Of a DNA stretch of 64,000 nucleotides, positions 1 to 11,400 are shown one piece after another. Position numbers and translations under genes: made by a program. The stretch is from Zygnema cylindricum (lineage: Eukaryota; Streptophyta; Zygnematophyceae; Zygnematales; Zygnemataceae). The first letter of the stretch is position 1. Every line of letters starts with the position of its first letter. The notes under the pieces were generated by a model, which saw nothing but the letters and a program-made list of their open reading frames with translations, had not been told where the DNA came from and did no database searches. Location of the stretch: positions 62,001 to 126,000 of the forward strand of contig JBBHKE010003004.1 of assembly GCA_037447655.1 (NCBI GenBank), given 5' to 3'.

Positions 1-2838
1 AAAACCCCATGTAACAAAGAACGAGATCCAGTCGCCTACTTTCTCACTGCCATTGTAACCAGATTTCGAAAAGGAATCTAAGGTCTATGAACGGAGAAAC
101 CTGTCAAAAATATAGAAACTAAGGTACAAAACCAGAGAGACTGAGTAAAACAGAAAATAGCAAAATGACTCTTAGCGGAAAGCAGGTCATAGAGGGTGGC
201 AAGTGAATTGTTTTATTAGAAGTTAGAATATTTGAACAGAAAGTCAGAAGTCAAACAGTAAAGCAAGTCGCTACGCGAATTTTTAGATAGACATTGAAGA
301 CAGGTAGACGAGATTTAATGATAGACAAAAAAAGGATCTAAACTCTCATTCAAAAAGGTGAAAGAACTCACCAAGTAGAAAGAGTTGAGACCAATCAGAG
401 GTACATGAGGAGTAATGATGTTAGAGGTAGCTATTGGGCTACAAGCGGTCATTTGAACTCAGTTAACGTTCACATGGACCAAGGGAGAGAAGACAGAAAA
501 GTCAACCTACAAAATAGAATTCAAAAGGGTCAAATCCATAAGATTCAAGGTAGAGGAAACAAAGAGGAAGCCAAAAAAAGGAGAGAAATATAAGGAGAGA
601 AATCACAAAATATTACAGGGAAGAGAGTTAGTGCAAAGACTAAACAGAGATTGAAAAAGAGACATAAGAAATGTATCATCGGAAAACAAAGCTCAAAATG
701 CATTTAGTAGTGGGAGTCACATAGGCACAAGAGAGGACTCACCAAGAGGAGATCACATCATGAAGGAGATTGCAAGGAGACGCCGGACAAGTCAACCGCA
801 CAATACAACCCCTTAGCTCACCATCTTAAGCGAAGGCGCTCGCTTCAACACCAAAGGATTGGAAATCAAAGGACCACGAACCAAAGGAGCCAAATCTGCA
901 ACAGAGAGGAAGAGTGGCTCAGAAAAGGTAACCTTGCAGAAAAGCACTCCTAGAGGAAATGTGCGAGAGATATTCGTGAAAGAGACCATAGTCAAATTTG
1001 GAGATTTTTCACATCATCAACCAACTGATGCAACATTGCTTTCAACTGAACAAGAGACGATGGAAAAGTACTTACCATGCCTCGAGCCAAGAGGGAAGAA
1101 AATCTAGGATTGGCCGAACGCCAAGTCCACTCCGAAAGGCGAATCTGAAGGAGTTCCACCTCCAAGAGGAACTCCTACCGCCATGAAGAAGGCAAGTTAT
1201 ACAAATTTGAGAGAAAGAGGGGAAAGGTCAGAAAACAAATAACCTAATCACAAAGGAAACCACAGATCAAATTTTAATCAGTGCTTTTCGGTAAGGACCT
1301 TACAGAAGTCTCTAGCCCACAGTGCGTGAGCAGTGTGCAACAAAGGCAGAACATTCACACAAAAGGAAGGGAAATCCTTACCAAGTGTTAAGAGGGAGAT
1401 TCGAGAAAGTGGGAGCAGATTCGAGGAGAACACCCACGGACGACTCCAAATATGTGGTGAAAATCAAACTTGTCAATGAAAACACCATACTAGTGAGTTT
1501 GGCAGAAGAAGAAATCGAAGGTCAATGCTTGTAAAGTCAAGACAAACAAAGATGCATTGTTGACCAAAACTGACACATTTGGGACTGATTGGATGTAAAA
1601 GACAGGATTTATTTCTCACCTCAATGTCAAGAACATCCTCTCAAATCATCCATTCTAGAGGACTCCAGATGGGGCCGAAACCCAGGATGCCACAATCACG
1701 AACGGAGAGCACCTGAAAAAGCCAAGCACAGCCGAAGGCGTGATGGGAGAAAACAAAAGATTATTTTTAAAATCTTATGTTCCCATGTCAGAGTTAGGTC
1801 AAAATTCAAACTTCAAGATGTTAAATTAAAGACTCAAAATGAAGAGCAGACAGGAGAAAATCTGAAAATCAAAAGAGTTTAAAACTAGAAAGGACTCTAA
1901 GACATTTAAACCTATAGACTTCGTGAACAATCAGAAAGATAATAAAAGGCAGAAGGCCACCTTAGGAAATAATTGCCAGAGAGGAGTACAAGAAGAAATC
2001 AGAAAAGTAGGAGTCTAAGAAATTCTTACCTCAGAGAAAGGATGAAATGGAAAGACAGCCGCAGGTTAGAAGATTCCACGCAAAAATTACAACGGAAGCC
2101 GTGGCTGGGCGAAAGGAAGGAAAAACTCCAGACGCCATAGAGAAGAACCTAAACCTTTGTCTTTAACAAAGTTCGCTAAGATATGGCAGTCTGAGGAAAA
2201 AAGGAATGAGCAAAAACCCTAAAGGTGGAAAGGCAAGAAATTTTTCAAAGGTCAGAATGAATCTAAAATTGAAAGTACTAACAGATTTATGTTTATACAA
2301 AATACAGGTTGTACCTTTGATGCTGCGCGACAAAGGCGGGACGCAAATTTGGAGTTGCACATTGGGAAATACCGAAGTTACATCGTCGCCGCAAGTGAGA
2401 TGATCGGACGGCCAAAATTTTTGGAGTCACTCAAACGAGTACAAACTTATCATGCGAAAGATTACGCGACCCAAATCGAACGACAAATGAAACATCCGAA
2501 TCGACGGTCGAAATAAGATCATGATTTTGAGGATTTTTTTTTTTTCACCAAGGATAGAGGATAGGTCAGATGGTCCATGCTTCAACCGTTGGCAACGAAA
2601 GTGAGCGCCAGCGACGCAATGATTGACGGCGCCAACCGCGTCCTAATTGGTCCTAAATAATTTTACAGATCATCACTTGACCACAGGTGGTCCCCACGGG
2701 ATCATATATCGAATGGAACGAGTACCATTCAAAATTGACGAAGCCACAATTTGTATCGACTTCGTACTGACCCAACTGTACGACGGTGATCAATTGAAAT
2801 ATTCCGCGAGAATATCGAACGAGAATTTTAACGATTAG

Positions 2839-2910
2839 ACAAAAAGTCATCGAGGACTATTTTGTAACAAACGCACAAAAAGTCATCGAGGACTATTTTG
2901 TAACAAACGC
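2839..2910 (+). repeat. 36-bp unit repeated twice
   Basis: Two perfect 36-bp units, each containing 'gtcatcgaggactattttgt', abut here. The same pair is present in the second large copy at 19573-19644, so this small duplication predates the 4.1-kb duplication. Confidence 0.9.
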
Positions 2911-2921
2911 ATCGCCGAAAC

Positions 2922-3575
2922 ATCAAGTGGGAGTGTTGGATTTTGTGCCATCTTTGGCCATTTGTTTGTACCAGCAGCGATTCATTTGTACCTGCAGACC
3001 TTACCGATTTGAATATTTGTGACGTGACGTGACGCGACGAATCCAGTTGTACGGAATCTGACGACGATTCCAATAGCCTTTATTTTGGGTACAGATTGTG
3101 TCAGAATTGAGGAGCGACACATTGTGGTGGAAAAAGACAAAACGGCATCATCTCATTGCACCACTTATTTAGTCATTTCATCAAAGGATGACACACAGAA
3201 TGGCATAAAGTGCATCAGAGCACTTTAGAACATTATCTCATGAAAATGTCATGTAGATCACTCTCACACTCAGAAAGAGAACCAAATATAAAAAGGGGTC
3301 TTTTCCCGATGCAAATGTGAACATGTTGTTTCTTTTTCTACAATCTTTTGGTTTCTGGTTTCTTTTGTTTTCTTTATCACAGGAAAAAGACTCATTAATT
3401 CCCGAATGTATCTTTAGTATATATTGACATTGTACATCGCCACTTTGACTTCAAAAGCACCACTCTTGGGTGGTCTGAGTGGTGATTTGGTATTGAGGTG
3501 TGTTTCACAGGGATTTCTCTAACAAACGATTAGAAATGCAACCACTTTATACAATTATTTTCTTACGATCGGAAA
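2922..3575 (+). repeat. Possible LTR-like segment inside the 4.1-kb repeat
   Basis: The string 'aagtgggag' followed by 'tgttgga' (2925-2940) looks like a Copia polypurine tract followed by a 5'-TG LTR start. The downstream half (3285-3575) recurs in introns of both LRR genes. No second LTR, PBS or reverse transcriptase was found in the unit, so this could be a truncated or non-autonomous element. Confidence 0.3.
3285..3575 (+). repeat. ~290-bp dispersed repeat, copy 1
   Basis: Starts near 'ggggtcttttcccgatgcaa' and ends at 'ttttcttacgat'. Related copies lie at 20020-20310 (near identical), 31487-31775 (about 95% by eye) and 54722-55013 (more diverged). The two in the LRR loci sit in larger duplicated intron segments. 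Confidence 0.85.
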
Positions 3576-3899
3576 GTATTTTCTTTATTAGATCAGAACT
3601 CTTTGTACATTCTTTTTCGGAACCTCATCATAGAACATAGAAGGAGAAAGCATCGTTATTAAAGTTAGTTCGTATGAACAATTTGTATTCCAATCGGGGC
3701 TCACTTCGGCTTACGCCTTGTTGCCCCTTGACTATAACTACATTTCTCAAGCTGCCTAAACCTGTCTAATCTATTAGTTTGTTTTTATGCCTCTCCCATT
3801 GCTATCTACTTAGTGGTTCCTACAGGCTGAGTTTCGCAGTGTATAGATTTCATGTGTTTATAAGTTGGGTGCGCAGTGGCTTATATGACCCTGCAAAAC

Positions 3900-4200
3900 T
3901 ATCATATCCATCTATATATAGATATATATATATACATATAGATATATACACATATATATGCCAATTGCCTGCCTGTCTGCATCTGTATATATATAAGTCA
4001 TACAGATACATATATGTAGACAAATATACAGATGTATATGTATTTACTTGGCCGGCAGGCAGACAGGCAGGCGGTTGGCAAACATATTATATATATCATA
4101 CTATTATGTATATCATGACTATATATATATTTATATACATCAGTATATGTATATATACAGCTCTATATGTATAATTACATCTCTCTCTATATATATACAT
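3900..4200. repeat. TA-rich microsatellite with GGCAGGCAG motifs
   Basis: Dense (TA)n with interspersed 'ggcaggcagacaggcaggcg' units. This is the right border of the 4.1-kb repeat, and the same mixture is greatly expanded at 20846-21812. Confidence 0.85.
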
Positions 4201-4710
4201 GTACACAGACACATTAATATACAAAAATACACATGTTATATAAACAAGTTTTTAAATCAGAAACACCATAAAGCTACTACAAAACATATAAAGAAGGTAC
4301 AGCAATGAAGAATATGACATTTGCTATTTATTACGAAGAAACCCTAAAATACCTTTCGCAGTTGCACAGAAATGCGGTTTTTTTTTTCGTCTTCCCGCTT
4401 TTCGAAAGGTGCCCAATGTTTTTCCTACGCCGTATGTGTGAAGGCACGTGTGTTTGAGAGAGGAGGGTTACGACAGAGAGCGTTGAGGAAGGGTATGAGG
4501 GGGAAGGAAGGAGGCGCCTTCACGCTTTTGCGAAATGGCGTCCGTTGGTCGAGACCCCCTCCACGGCCCCTGTACGGAAAACAGCGCACGGAATACGGTA
4601 TGTACAGGCCGTAAACGTGCAGTTGGTTTTTTTTTTGGTACTCCGCGCACGAGAATTGTAAAAAACCTCTGGCACGTGTTACGTCGTCTTCCTATTCGCT
4701 CGCATCCTGG

Positions 4711-4754
4711 AACTATATTTAAAATCACCTCGCGAGGTGATTTGAAATATAGTT
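4711..4754. repeat. 44-bp near-perfect palindrome
   Basis: Two 22-bp arms meet at 'ctcgcgag' (centre 4732/4733). Reading 'aactatattt...tcacctcg' against the right arm gives one mismatch, so it could extrude a long hairpin. It lies about 3.5 kb downstream of the synaptotagmin stop. It could be the core of a small foldback element or a protein-binding dyad; nothing decides between them. Confidence 0.9.
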
Positions 4755-5046
4755 TGAAGATGAGCTGGAAGGACGCAAAAGTGGGTCGAAATGCGCTAGA
4801 CGGCAAACTACTTCGCGCTAGACGACAAACTGCAGTACATTTAAAGTTGTAAGGAAGCGTAACTTGTACGGTGTTTCATTTTTTTGGTACGGTTGCTGAT
4901 TTTCTCGTTTTTTTCTAAGTTATGGAGGAAAACGACAGAAAATAACTGTAACTTTAGCACATGCGAAAGTACCCTAAGTTTTACAAGAAAACGACAGAAA
5001 AAAACCCTTACTTTGTCACACAGAGACGCACCCTAAGTCTTCCTCT

Positions 5047-5116
5047 GAGCTCTTATTTAAGGAGAATTATGAGTCTTATTTAAGGAGAATTATGAGTCTT
5101 ATTTAAGGAGAATAAT
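5047..5116 (+). repeat. 23-bp tandem repeat, three units
   Basis: Units built on 'cttatttaaggagaat' at 5047-5070, 5071-5093 and 5094-5116. The first is 24 bp and the last has one substitution. Confidence 0.9.
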
Positions 5117-5404
5117 GTCTCATTAAATATAATTCTTTTGTAGCAGTAGATGCATCATGCGTCTGAAAAAGTGATGCATTAGAGTTAAGTATGAGAAGAG
5201 TAAGGAAGAAGTTAGTGAGAGAAGTGAGAGTAAGTGTTTGAGTGAGAAGAAGAGATGTGAGTGAGTATGAAGAGTGAGAGTGACATTTTGTTAATTGGAA
5301 AGCTGTCGGCTGAATAAAACTATATTTGGCCGATGTACTTTGTTTTGAGACCGTGAGATTGTTTTTGTTAAGCTTGCGCTGTGCATCTTATTTGTGTTCG
5401 GCTT

Positions 5405-5600
5405 GTTTTGTGTGCAACGATCCTATAAGAGAGGGAGAGAGAGGGTAGGAGAGAGGGAGAGAGAGTGGGAGGTAGGAAAGAGAAAGGGAGGGAGGGAGGA
5501 AGGGGAGGGAGAGAATGAGGGTTGGAAGGAGGGAGGAAGAGAATGAGAGAGAGAGAGAGAGATAAATTGAGAGGGATAGAATGAGGGGAGGAGGGAGTTT
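5405..5600. repeat. GA-rich purine tract
   Basis: About 200 bp of (GA/GGA)n purine sequence on the plus strand. The Ser/Leu/Pro-rich frame on the other strand (5368-5631) is a composition artefact. Confidence 0.85.
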
Positions 5601-5828
5601 TCAAAGAGGGTCTCAAGCTTTCAACTCTCAATCCCTTTTAGCCGATTGGCAGACTGACGGTGGATTAAGTTGGCTCAGAGACAAAGAGAGAGGTGGCGTG
5701 ATGTCCCTTTCGCTTAAAAAGCGTGTGCCACAGTCTAGGTTCCTTATTTGTCTCACCCTGAGGGTGCAGGTAGTGCAGATGCACCATGCGAAATGCGCCG
5801 TGATCGGGTATCTGAATAGGGTTTATAT

Positions 5829-5897
5829 GTTTAGGGTTTTTTATTATTTGTTTTTTTAATATTAATAAAAAAAAAACAAATGATAAAAACCCTTAAC
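5829..5897. repeat. Inverted repeat, ~30-bp arms
   Basis: Left arm 5829-5857 begins 'gtttagggttttttattatt'. Right arm 5867-5897 is its reverse complement with a few mismatches and one indel, across a 9-bp spacer. It resembles a foldback or MITE remnant. Confidence 0.75.
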
Positions 5898-5932
5898 ATT
5901 GATGCGCACGACGAGAAGGTAAAACGAAAAGG

Positions 5933-5945
5933 GAGGGGGGGGGGA
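5933..5945 (+). repeat. G-rich run
   Basis: Short plus-strand G tract (ggga then ten G). Noted because it can form G-quadruplex and is a sequencing weak spot. Confidence 0.7.
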
Positions 5946-6338
5946 CGTGGACCCTTTCATCGTGCGTCCGTAGGCTCAAAATTGCAAGGTTCAGTTGTTG
6001 TTTAACCATAAGCTTGAATTTACGGCAAGGCGAAAAGTCGAGTTTTTTAGGGGAAAAACGGGTGAAAAAATAGTGTCATTGGATTGGTCGAGTATTTGAG
6101 GAACAAATTCTAAAATTTCAAAACCATTAAGCTTATTCTGGAATGTACGTAGCTGCACATACTGTACGATACGTGGATAAATAGGAAATGAGAATACTTT
6201 GTACTTGTGCACGTACTTCTATTTTACAGTGAAGAAGTAGATTTTGTAAGTTTAGTAATGTGATGGGTCATTCTACGACGAAATTTTAACAGCGAACCTG
6301 AGCTAAAGCAGAATAGGAAAGGGCCGGAGTATACATAC

Positions 6339-6881
6339 TACACCGCGCATCGTTATTAGTGTCAAAGTCACTAATTTGGGTTTTTAAAATTTTGATTTTT
6401 TTTTTTCAAATAGGATACATGATTTTAATTTTTCCTTGATGTTAATTAAGGTACCGTACAAAATAGCGTAAAGACCGAAAGTACAATGTAATATAAATAG
6501 TGTGGTGTACAGTCGATGTCAGACCGTACATAAATGTACCTTTTCAAGTGAAAATGTTACAAAAAATGAATTAAATTACACGGGCACGCATAGGAACGTG
6601 CGCTAAAAAACGGGATTAGTCTGACACGTAAACTAGTCTGGACATGTACGGATATTTAAATTTCACGACGGCGTACGATTTCTAATATTTTGTATGAATA
6701 CATATATTAATGTATATAATCGTACGGAGAATATTTCATTTTTGCTGTTCCCAAATTAGCATAATGCCGAAATTAAAATATACCTTTTAAAAAAAAAAAT
6801 CAAATTCTTAATTTGCATCAATTACGGTAAATTTTATTCAACACTATTTAAACATTGACACTAATAACGATTCACGGTGTA
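6339..6881. mobile_element. 543-bp MITE (family M1), copy 1
   Basis: Terminal inverted repeats of about 27 bp: the left end begins 'TACACCGCGCATCGTTATTA', the right end is its reverse complement with two mismatches. A second copy of exactly the same length lies at 43390-43932, with matching internal sequence. Both are flanked by TA, fitting a Tc1/mariner (Stowaway-like) 2-bp target duplication. No transposase is encoded. Its right end abuts the next element. Confidence 0.85.
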
Positions 6882-7298
6882 GTGTTGTGTATCGGGTTAT
6901 TTTTCATCATGATATATCCTATAGCCGGTATTACCCGTTATGGAACTATGAGATGTCCCGATATATCGCTTCGGAATCAACAATTTTTTTTTACCGATAA
7001 TTATTACCTGGCAGGGGGAGGGGGGGGGGGGGGGGGTCTGTACAATAGTACAGAATTATAGTCCGAAATATGTATAAAGAGCTCGCGGGGGGGATTTTTG
7101 ATAAAAGTATTCACAATCCATTCCATATCAGAGTATTTCGATAGTTATTAACTCAATGTTAATCGGTAATTCACCGTGATATATCAAAAATCCATCACAA
7201 TCGTTCCTTTACCGATATGTCACACTACTATACCGATTGTCGTAGGTCAATAAGAGGTACATATCAATTAACAAAACGGCTTCCAAAACACAACACTA
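6880..7298. mobile_element. hAT-like non-autonomous element, diverged
   Basis: Starts TAGTGTTGTGTATCGGG and ends ACACAACACTA, sharing 11 terminal bases in inverted orientation. It has internal 'gatatatc' and 'taccgat' motifs like the better copy at 23450-24211. No 8-bp target duplication is visible, so one end may be truncated or the MITE at its left inserted beside it. Confidence 0.6.
7014..7036 (+). repeat. Poly-G run
   Basis: A run of 16 G preceded by 'gggggag', inside the diverged hAT-like element. Potential G-quadruplex; its length may be unreliable in the assembly. Confidence 0.85.
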
Positions 7299-8244
7299 AA
7301 ATTTACACAACAGACCTGTTCAGGCTATGTTTTATGGTGGTCAGAATCATACCGCGTGATTAGTAGTTGTACATTGCACATCCCATAAAACATACCGCCA
7401 ACATAAAAGTTTCATCAACACATTCATCAACACAAGCGGCTTCTTGTTCAAGTCCATATAGTCGTATACAATATAGACACAGACACATGTTTCAGTACCA
7501 CATCTCTTCATTCATCGATAATCATTATCGCTAGCACATCACCTACAGTACACCACTGAACAACTTTAAAAATGAATCATTGTGAAACATTGTGAACACG
7601 GAAATGTTGAAAATGTTTGCAAAGGATGTCTCCAATTCAAAATTCTCTTATTCTGGACCAAATCCTAATATTGCCATGTTAGCCAAATTGCGATTTTATG
7701 AAAGATAGAAAACAACTTGATTTACTACCAGGCGTATTACCAGAGGCAAAACCAAAAACCTGATGCACTGGAGTTTCAGTCACACCAACTAAAGAAACTT
7801 GAAATGTGTGTTCCTTTTACTTTTCAAAGAAGACAAGGCCCAACTTACACCACAGACGCACTTTAGGTTGAAAATAAAAGCACCGAGAATTCGAACATAT
7901 TGTCATTAGATACGCGGAAACCAACAAAAAGTTAGAGGCATTTCACCATGTTACAGCAACGCAGTGGTCATATTACCTGCAAATATATATACTAATGTAC
8001 ATTTTCAGTGTTATCCATTACACATTTAGATGAAAAAAGGGTCTGGCTGGACCGTTTAAGGATCTGTTCTGTCTCCATGCAAAAACCATCATCTCCGGGA
8101 AACCAACCAACATGAAATACCACCTGTAGCTCAACAACTTCAAAATTCCTTTCAAAAAACACAAAAAACCACAAGTTTAATCCACTCCGTCGATTCTCCC
8201 TTTTTGCCGCCACCACATACCGCCTGCTCTCATCTTCCTCCCTT

Positions 8245-8451
8245 TCAGCTCCCCTTTGACACCTCATTGGACGCTGATCCCGCCGGTTGCTTCTTCTCAA
8301 TCCATTCCAGTTCCACCTTCAGCTTCCCGTTCTTCGATTCGTCGAGCTGGAAGAAGTCGTTGATGCGACCGTTTGTCACCACGTCGCCCAGCGGAATGGT
8401 GACGTAACCGAGGTTCTCCTGCACAGACGCGGCAGGCAAGGCAGCCTTCAA
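8245..8451 (-). CDS. Synaptotagmin exon 12 (C2B end and stop)
   Basis: 69 codons including TGA at 8247-8245. ENLGYVTIPLGDVVTNGRIN and DESKNGKLKVELEWIEKK are the C2B end; a short SASNEVSKGS tail follows. The acceptor is taken at 'ccctcag' (8452-8454); an alternative 33 nt further in is also in frame. Confidence 0.92.
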   Translation of the reverse strand: MKAALPAASVQENLGYVTIPLGDVVTNGRINDFFQLDESKNGKLKVELEWIEKKQPAGSASNEVSKGS

Positions 8452-11400
8452 CTGAGGGAGCACAGCCGCCCAGTCGCATGCTCTCGAGGTCAATAGGCCT
8501 TCTTGCTCGGTCGGGCCGAGCAGAAAACGACCGTCCAATATATCTCACCATTTCTTAGCAAACAAGCTCAAAGATGTTTTATAAACCGAACATGAGCCAT
8601 GGGTAATAAAACGTTTAAGGCAAAATAGCAAATAAAATAGCAACTCTCGGACAAATTGTTGCCGTCATAGGATACTGTAATATTTCTAAACAACTGGACG
8701 GTACTTCCATAAACAAAGCATAGATCCTACATACTAACACTTTTAAGACTCTTCCTACAAAAGTAACTGTTAGCCAAAATGTTTTACTCGTGATACTTTT
8801 AACCAATTGATCTAACCCAGCACCGTCAATTTTGTCTTTTAACAAAAAAAGGGCTCGATTATTGAATTTTAGAAGCCCTGACAAGTATCCAAACAAAATT
8901 CACACACAACGACTCTGGCGGAACGAGTTTGCGACAACTACCGTATTCCATGTGTTTGCAAACACCTCTCCAGAAACAAGAAATAAGGAATATTGAACAT
9001 ACGCAAGACTATGATAAAATGCAAAGCACTAAACGTCCTGGGCATAACTATTTTTTTTATGATAAGTGTTCTTAATGATAACTGTTTTTTATAATAACTG
9101 CTTTTGATGATAGTGAGACCACATCAGTTAAACAAAAATGCAGGATGTCTCCTTCAACATACAATTGCGGCGTCTGCTGCTTTGCATCCATCACTATACT
9201 GCCCATAAATGCGACATTAAAATGTTTGACATTATGTAGTGAAGAGTTACTGGGCAGATTGTTGTCCACTTTCTTAAACAGAGTCAAGCTATAACACTTC
9301 TTTTATGGTTTTCGGCCAAAAAAAAGCCACGATAAAAAAAGTGTTATTAACATCAATAAAGATGCACAGCATAGTATGTTCTCACTTGCTGAAGGAGACA
9401 TGCCAGTCTACTCTTTCGTTACTTACCACCATCTACTTGCTGTCTTGACTCTGGAACTTTACCTTCATTGCTGATAAAGTTTGAGGGACAATCTAACAAC
9501 CACAAAAGGTATACCGCACATCCGTATTAGACTTAGTGAACTATAAACGTTCACAATTATTAGAAATAACTACATCGAATTCCATTTGTGCGCCACTTAA
9601 CCGAACAGTGTTGTTAATGCTAATTAATGATTTTGGGACACATGATTGACTCTAATAGCGACGGGCAGTGCAGTACATAGAGCAAACCTAGACCCGAAGG
9701 CAGAATGAACCTAGAAGATGGGAACCACAAGAGGAGGACGCCCACCTTGGAGCTGACCACATGGAGGACAGGTGTCAGGTTCTTCCCCCACGCTTGCACA
9801 TAAAGTTTTTCGTCCTTTGGAGACTCATCCACAAGGAATTCAAACGGCGGCTCGTCAAAATCACAGTCGGTAGTCTTCTTCATCACCTGCAAAAAGAAAA
9901 CAAACTCGACATTTGACCATAAGTGAAAACAACAACCATAATTGACCATGAGCGAAAAAGACCTGCAATTCATATTCATAGCAATCCAACAATAGCATCA
10001 ACAATCCCTCGTGTCAGGCTCAGCTCATGGAACTGTATCCTGTACCTTTGTCTTCTTCTTGACATCTCTGAAGCGTACTTCTACATACGGATTGCTGTAG
10101 TTCTTTCCCTCCAGACCCTCTCCAGTGTGTATGGTGACACGAAGAATACCCCCTCCAACTGGTACTGTGTCTGGGATTCCGTCTCCAGTTGCATCGTCCT
10201 CGTGCTGTAATGAGTCTTCATCCTCAGAAAATTTTCTGCAACAATTAAACCAATTCTCCATAAATAACCTCAATAATTATGCAAGTTTAGGCAACAAAAA
10301 ACACAAGTTTTAGCCTGACGCAGCACAGATATTATAAACCGGCAAGAAAAAGCTGACAGCAATATACACTAAAAGATAAATTGTCTATACAATTTCAGTT
10401 TTAGTAAAGTCGCGTCGTCCTCGAAACCACCAAATATTGGAACTGTATTTTGCCCGGGCTAAAATCTGAAAGTAACAAGGATATTCGGAAACTCATCTAA
10501 GTTTATGAACAGTTCGTTTTACATACAAAAAATAGTACCCTCTTCAAGATCCTCTGTCATAGTTAGGATAGAAAGTCGGATAGTTAGGCAGAACTTCGAA
10601 CATTCCTATGACTGATTAACTGCAGCTTAAAACTGCTAATGTGCATCTGACATTGTCAATTAATAATAGAATAATACATACACACATACATGCATTGTCA
10701 ATAAATATATGAGTGACATAGACTTATACTCGGGACGCAACACTTTCTTGTAGAAGTTTACAAAATCTCAGCATGCATGCTGTCAGTTTTAGGGTTTATA
10801 CAGCTACAAACATCAGAGCCAAGAAAAAAACATTCAAAAAGAAATACTGAGAGCAAGGAGAGAGATGAGATAAAAACACATACACAGATACTTGACAAAC
10901 ACACATACCTGTAAGTAAGTTCTGCGGTTATTTGTCCAAAGCTCTTTGCCATAGACATCGATTTTAAACCCGGCGCTTGTTTTGTCGCACTTTGGAGATC
11001 TTTCACAAGTTCCAAAGTCACCTTCTTCGGCACGTCTGGCTCAAGTTCTTTCAATGAAAACTTTTGAACCGACATCGCCTTGTCAGCTCCCTTCTGCACT
11101 TCCCTCAAAAGTCCCACTAACCGAAATAAGTGTATACTGTTATTTAGGAGCTAAGAGCAAAACAAAACCGATAAAAAAGAAACAGACCAGCCCAATCTGA
11201 AAAGCAAAAACACACCCACATTTGATAAAAACAATGGGAATCTACGAGTCACGTAGATTGAGTATTGACGTTTTCCATTGGAACCGCCAAAATCAGAGAC
11301 ATTTACCTCATCCATGGATAAGTGAAAGACCTACCTCCTCTTTATCAAACAGCTGGAATTCGAGGTCTTGATTTTCAGGATCTCTCACAAGCAGTTGATA

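Larger units (their letters stand above)
1..4100. repeat. 4.1-kb direct repeat, copy 1 (left end cut by window)
   Basis: Nearly identical to 16732-20845, with offset 16731 at the start and 16734 after about 2.5 kb. Only scattered substitutions and 1-3 bp indels separate the copies until an AT microsatellite near 4100. Short frames inside are Lys/Arg-rich and show no recognisable domain. Base 1 of the window already matches 16732, so the repeat may extend further left. Because copy 2 lies directly upstream of the synaptotagmin gene, copy 1 may be the upstream region of another paralogue beyond the window; that is inference. Confidence 0.95.

Noticed and set aside
405-1882. Lys/Arg-rich frames repeated in both 4.1-kb copies (62-97 codons)
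   Set aside because: They recur only because the DNA is duplicated. No domain, no splice linkage, and frames change between adjacent ORFs.
11094-11116. Longer version of synaptotagmin exon 9 starting at the acceptor ttag (11117)
   Set aside because: It would require exon 8 to use the weaker donor gtcttt to keep frame and adds residues that do not align with the family; the chosen acceptor fits better.
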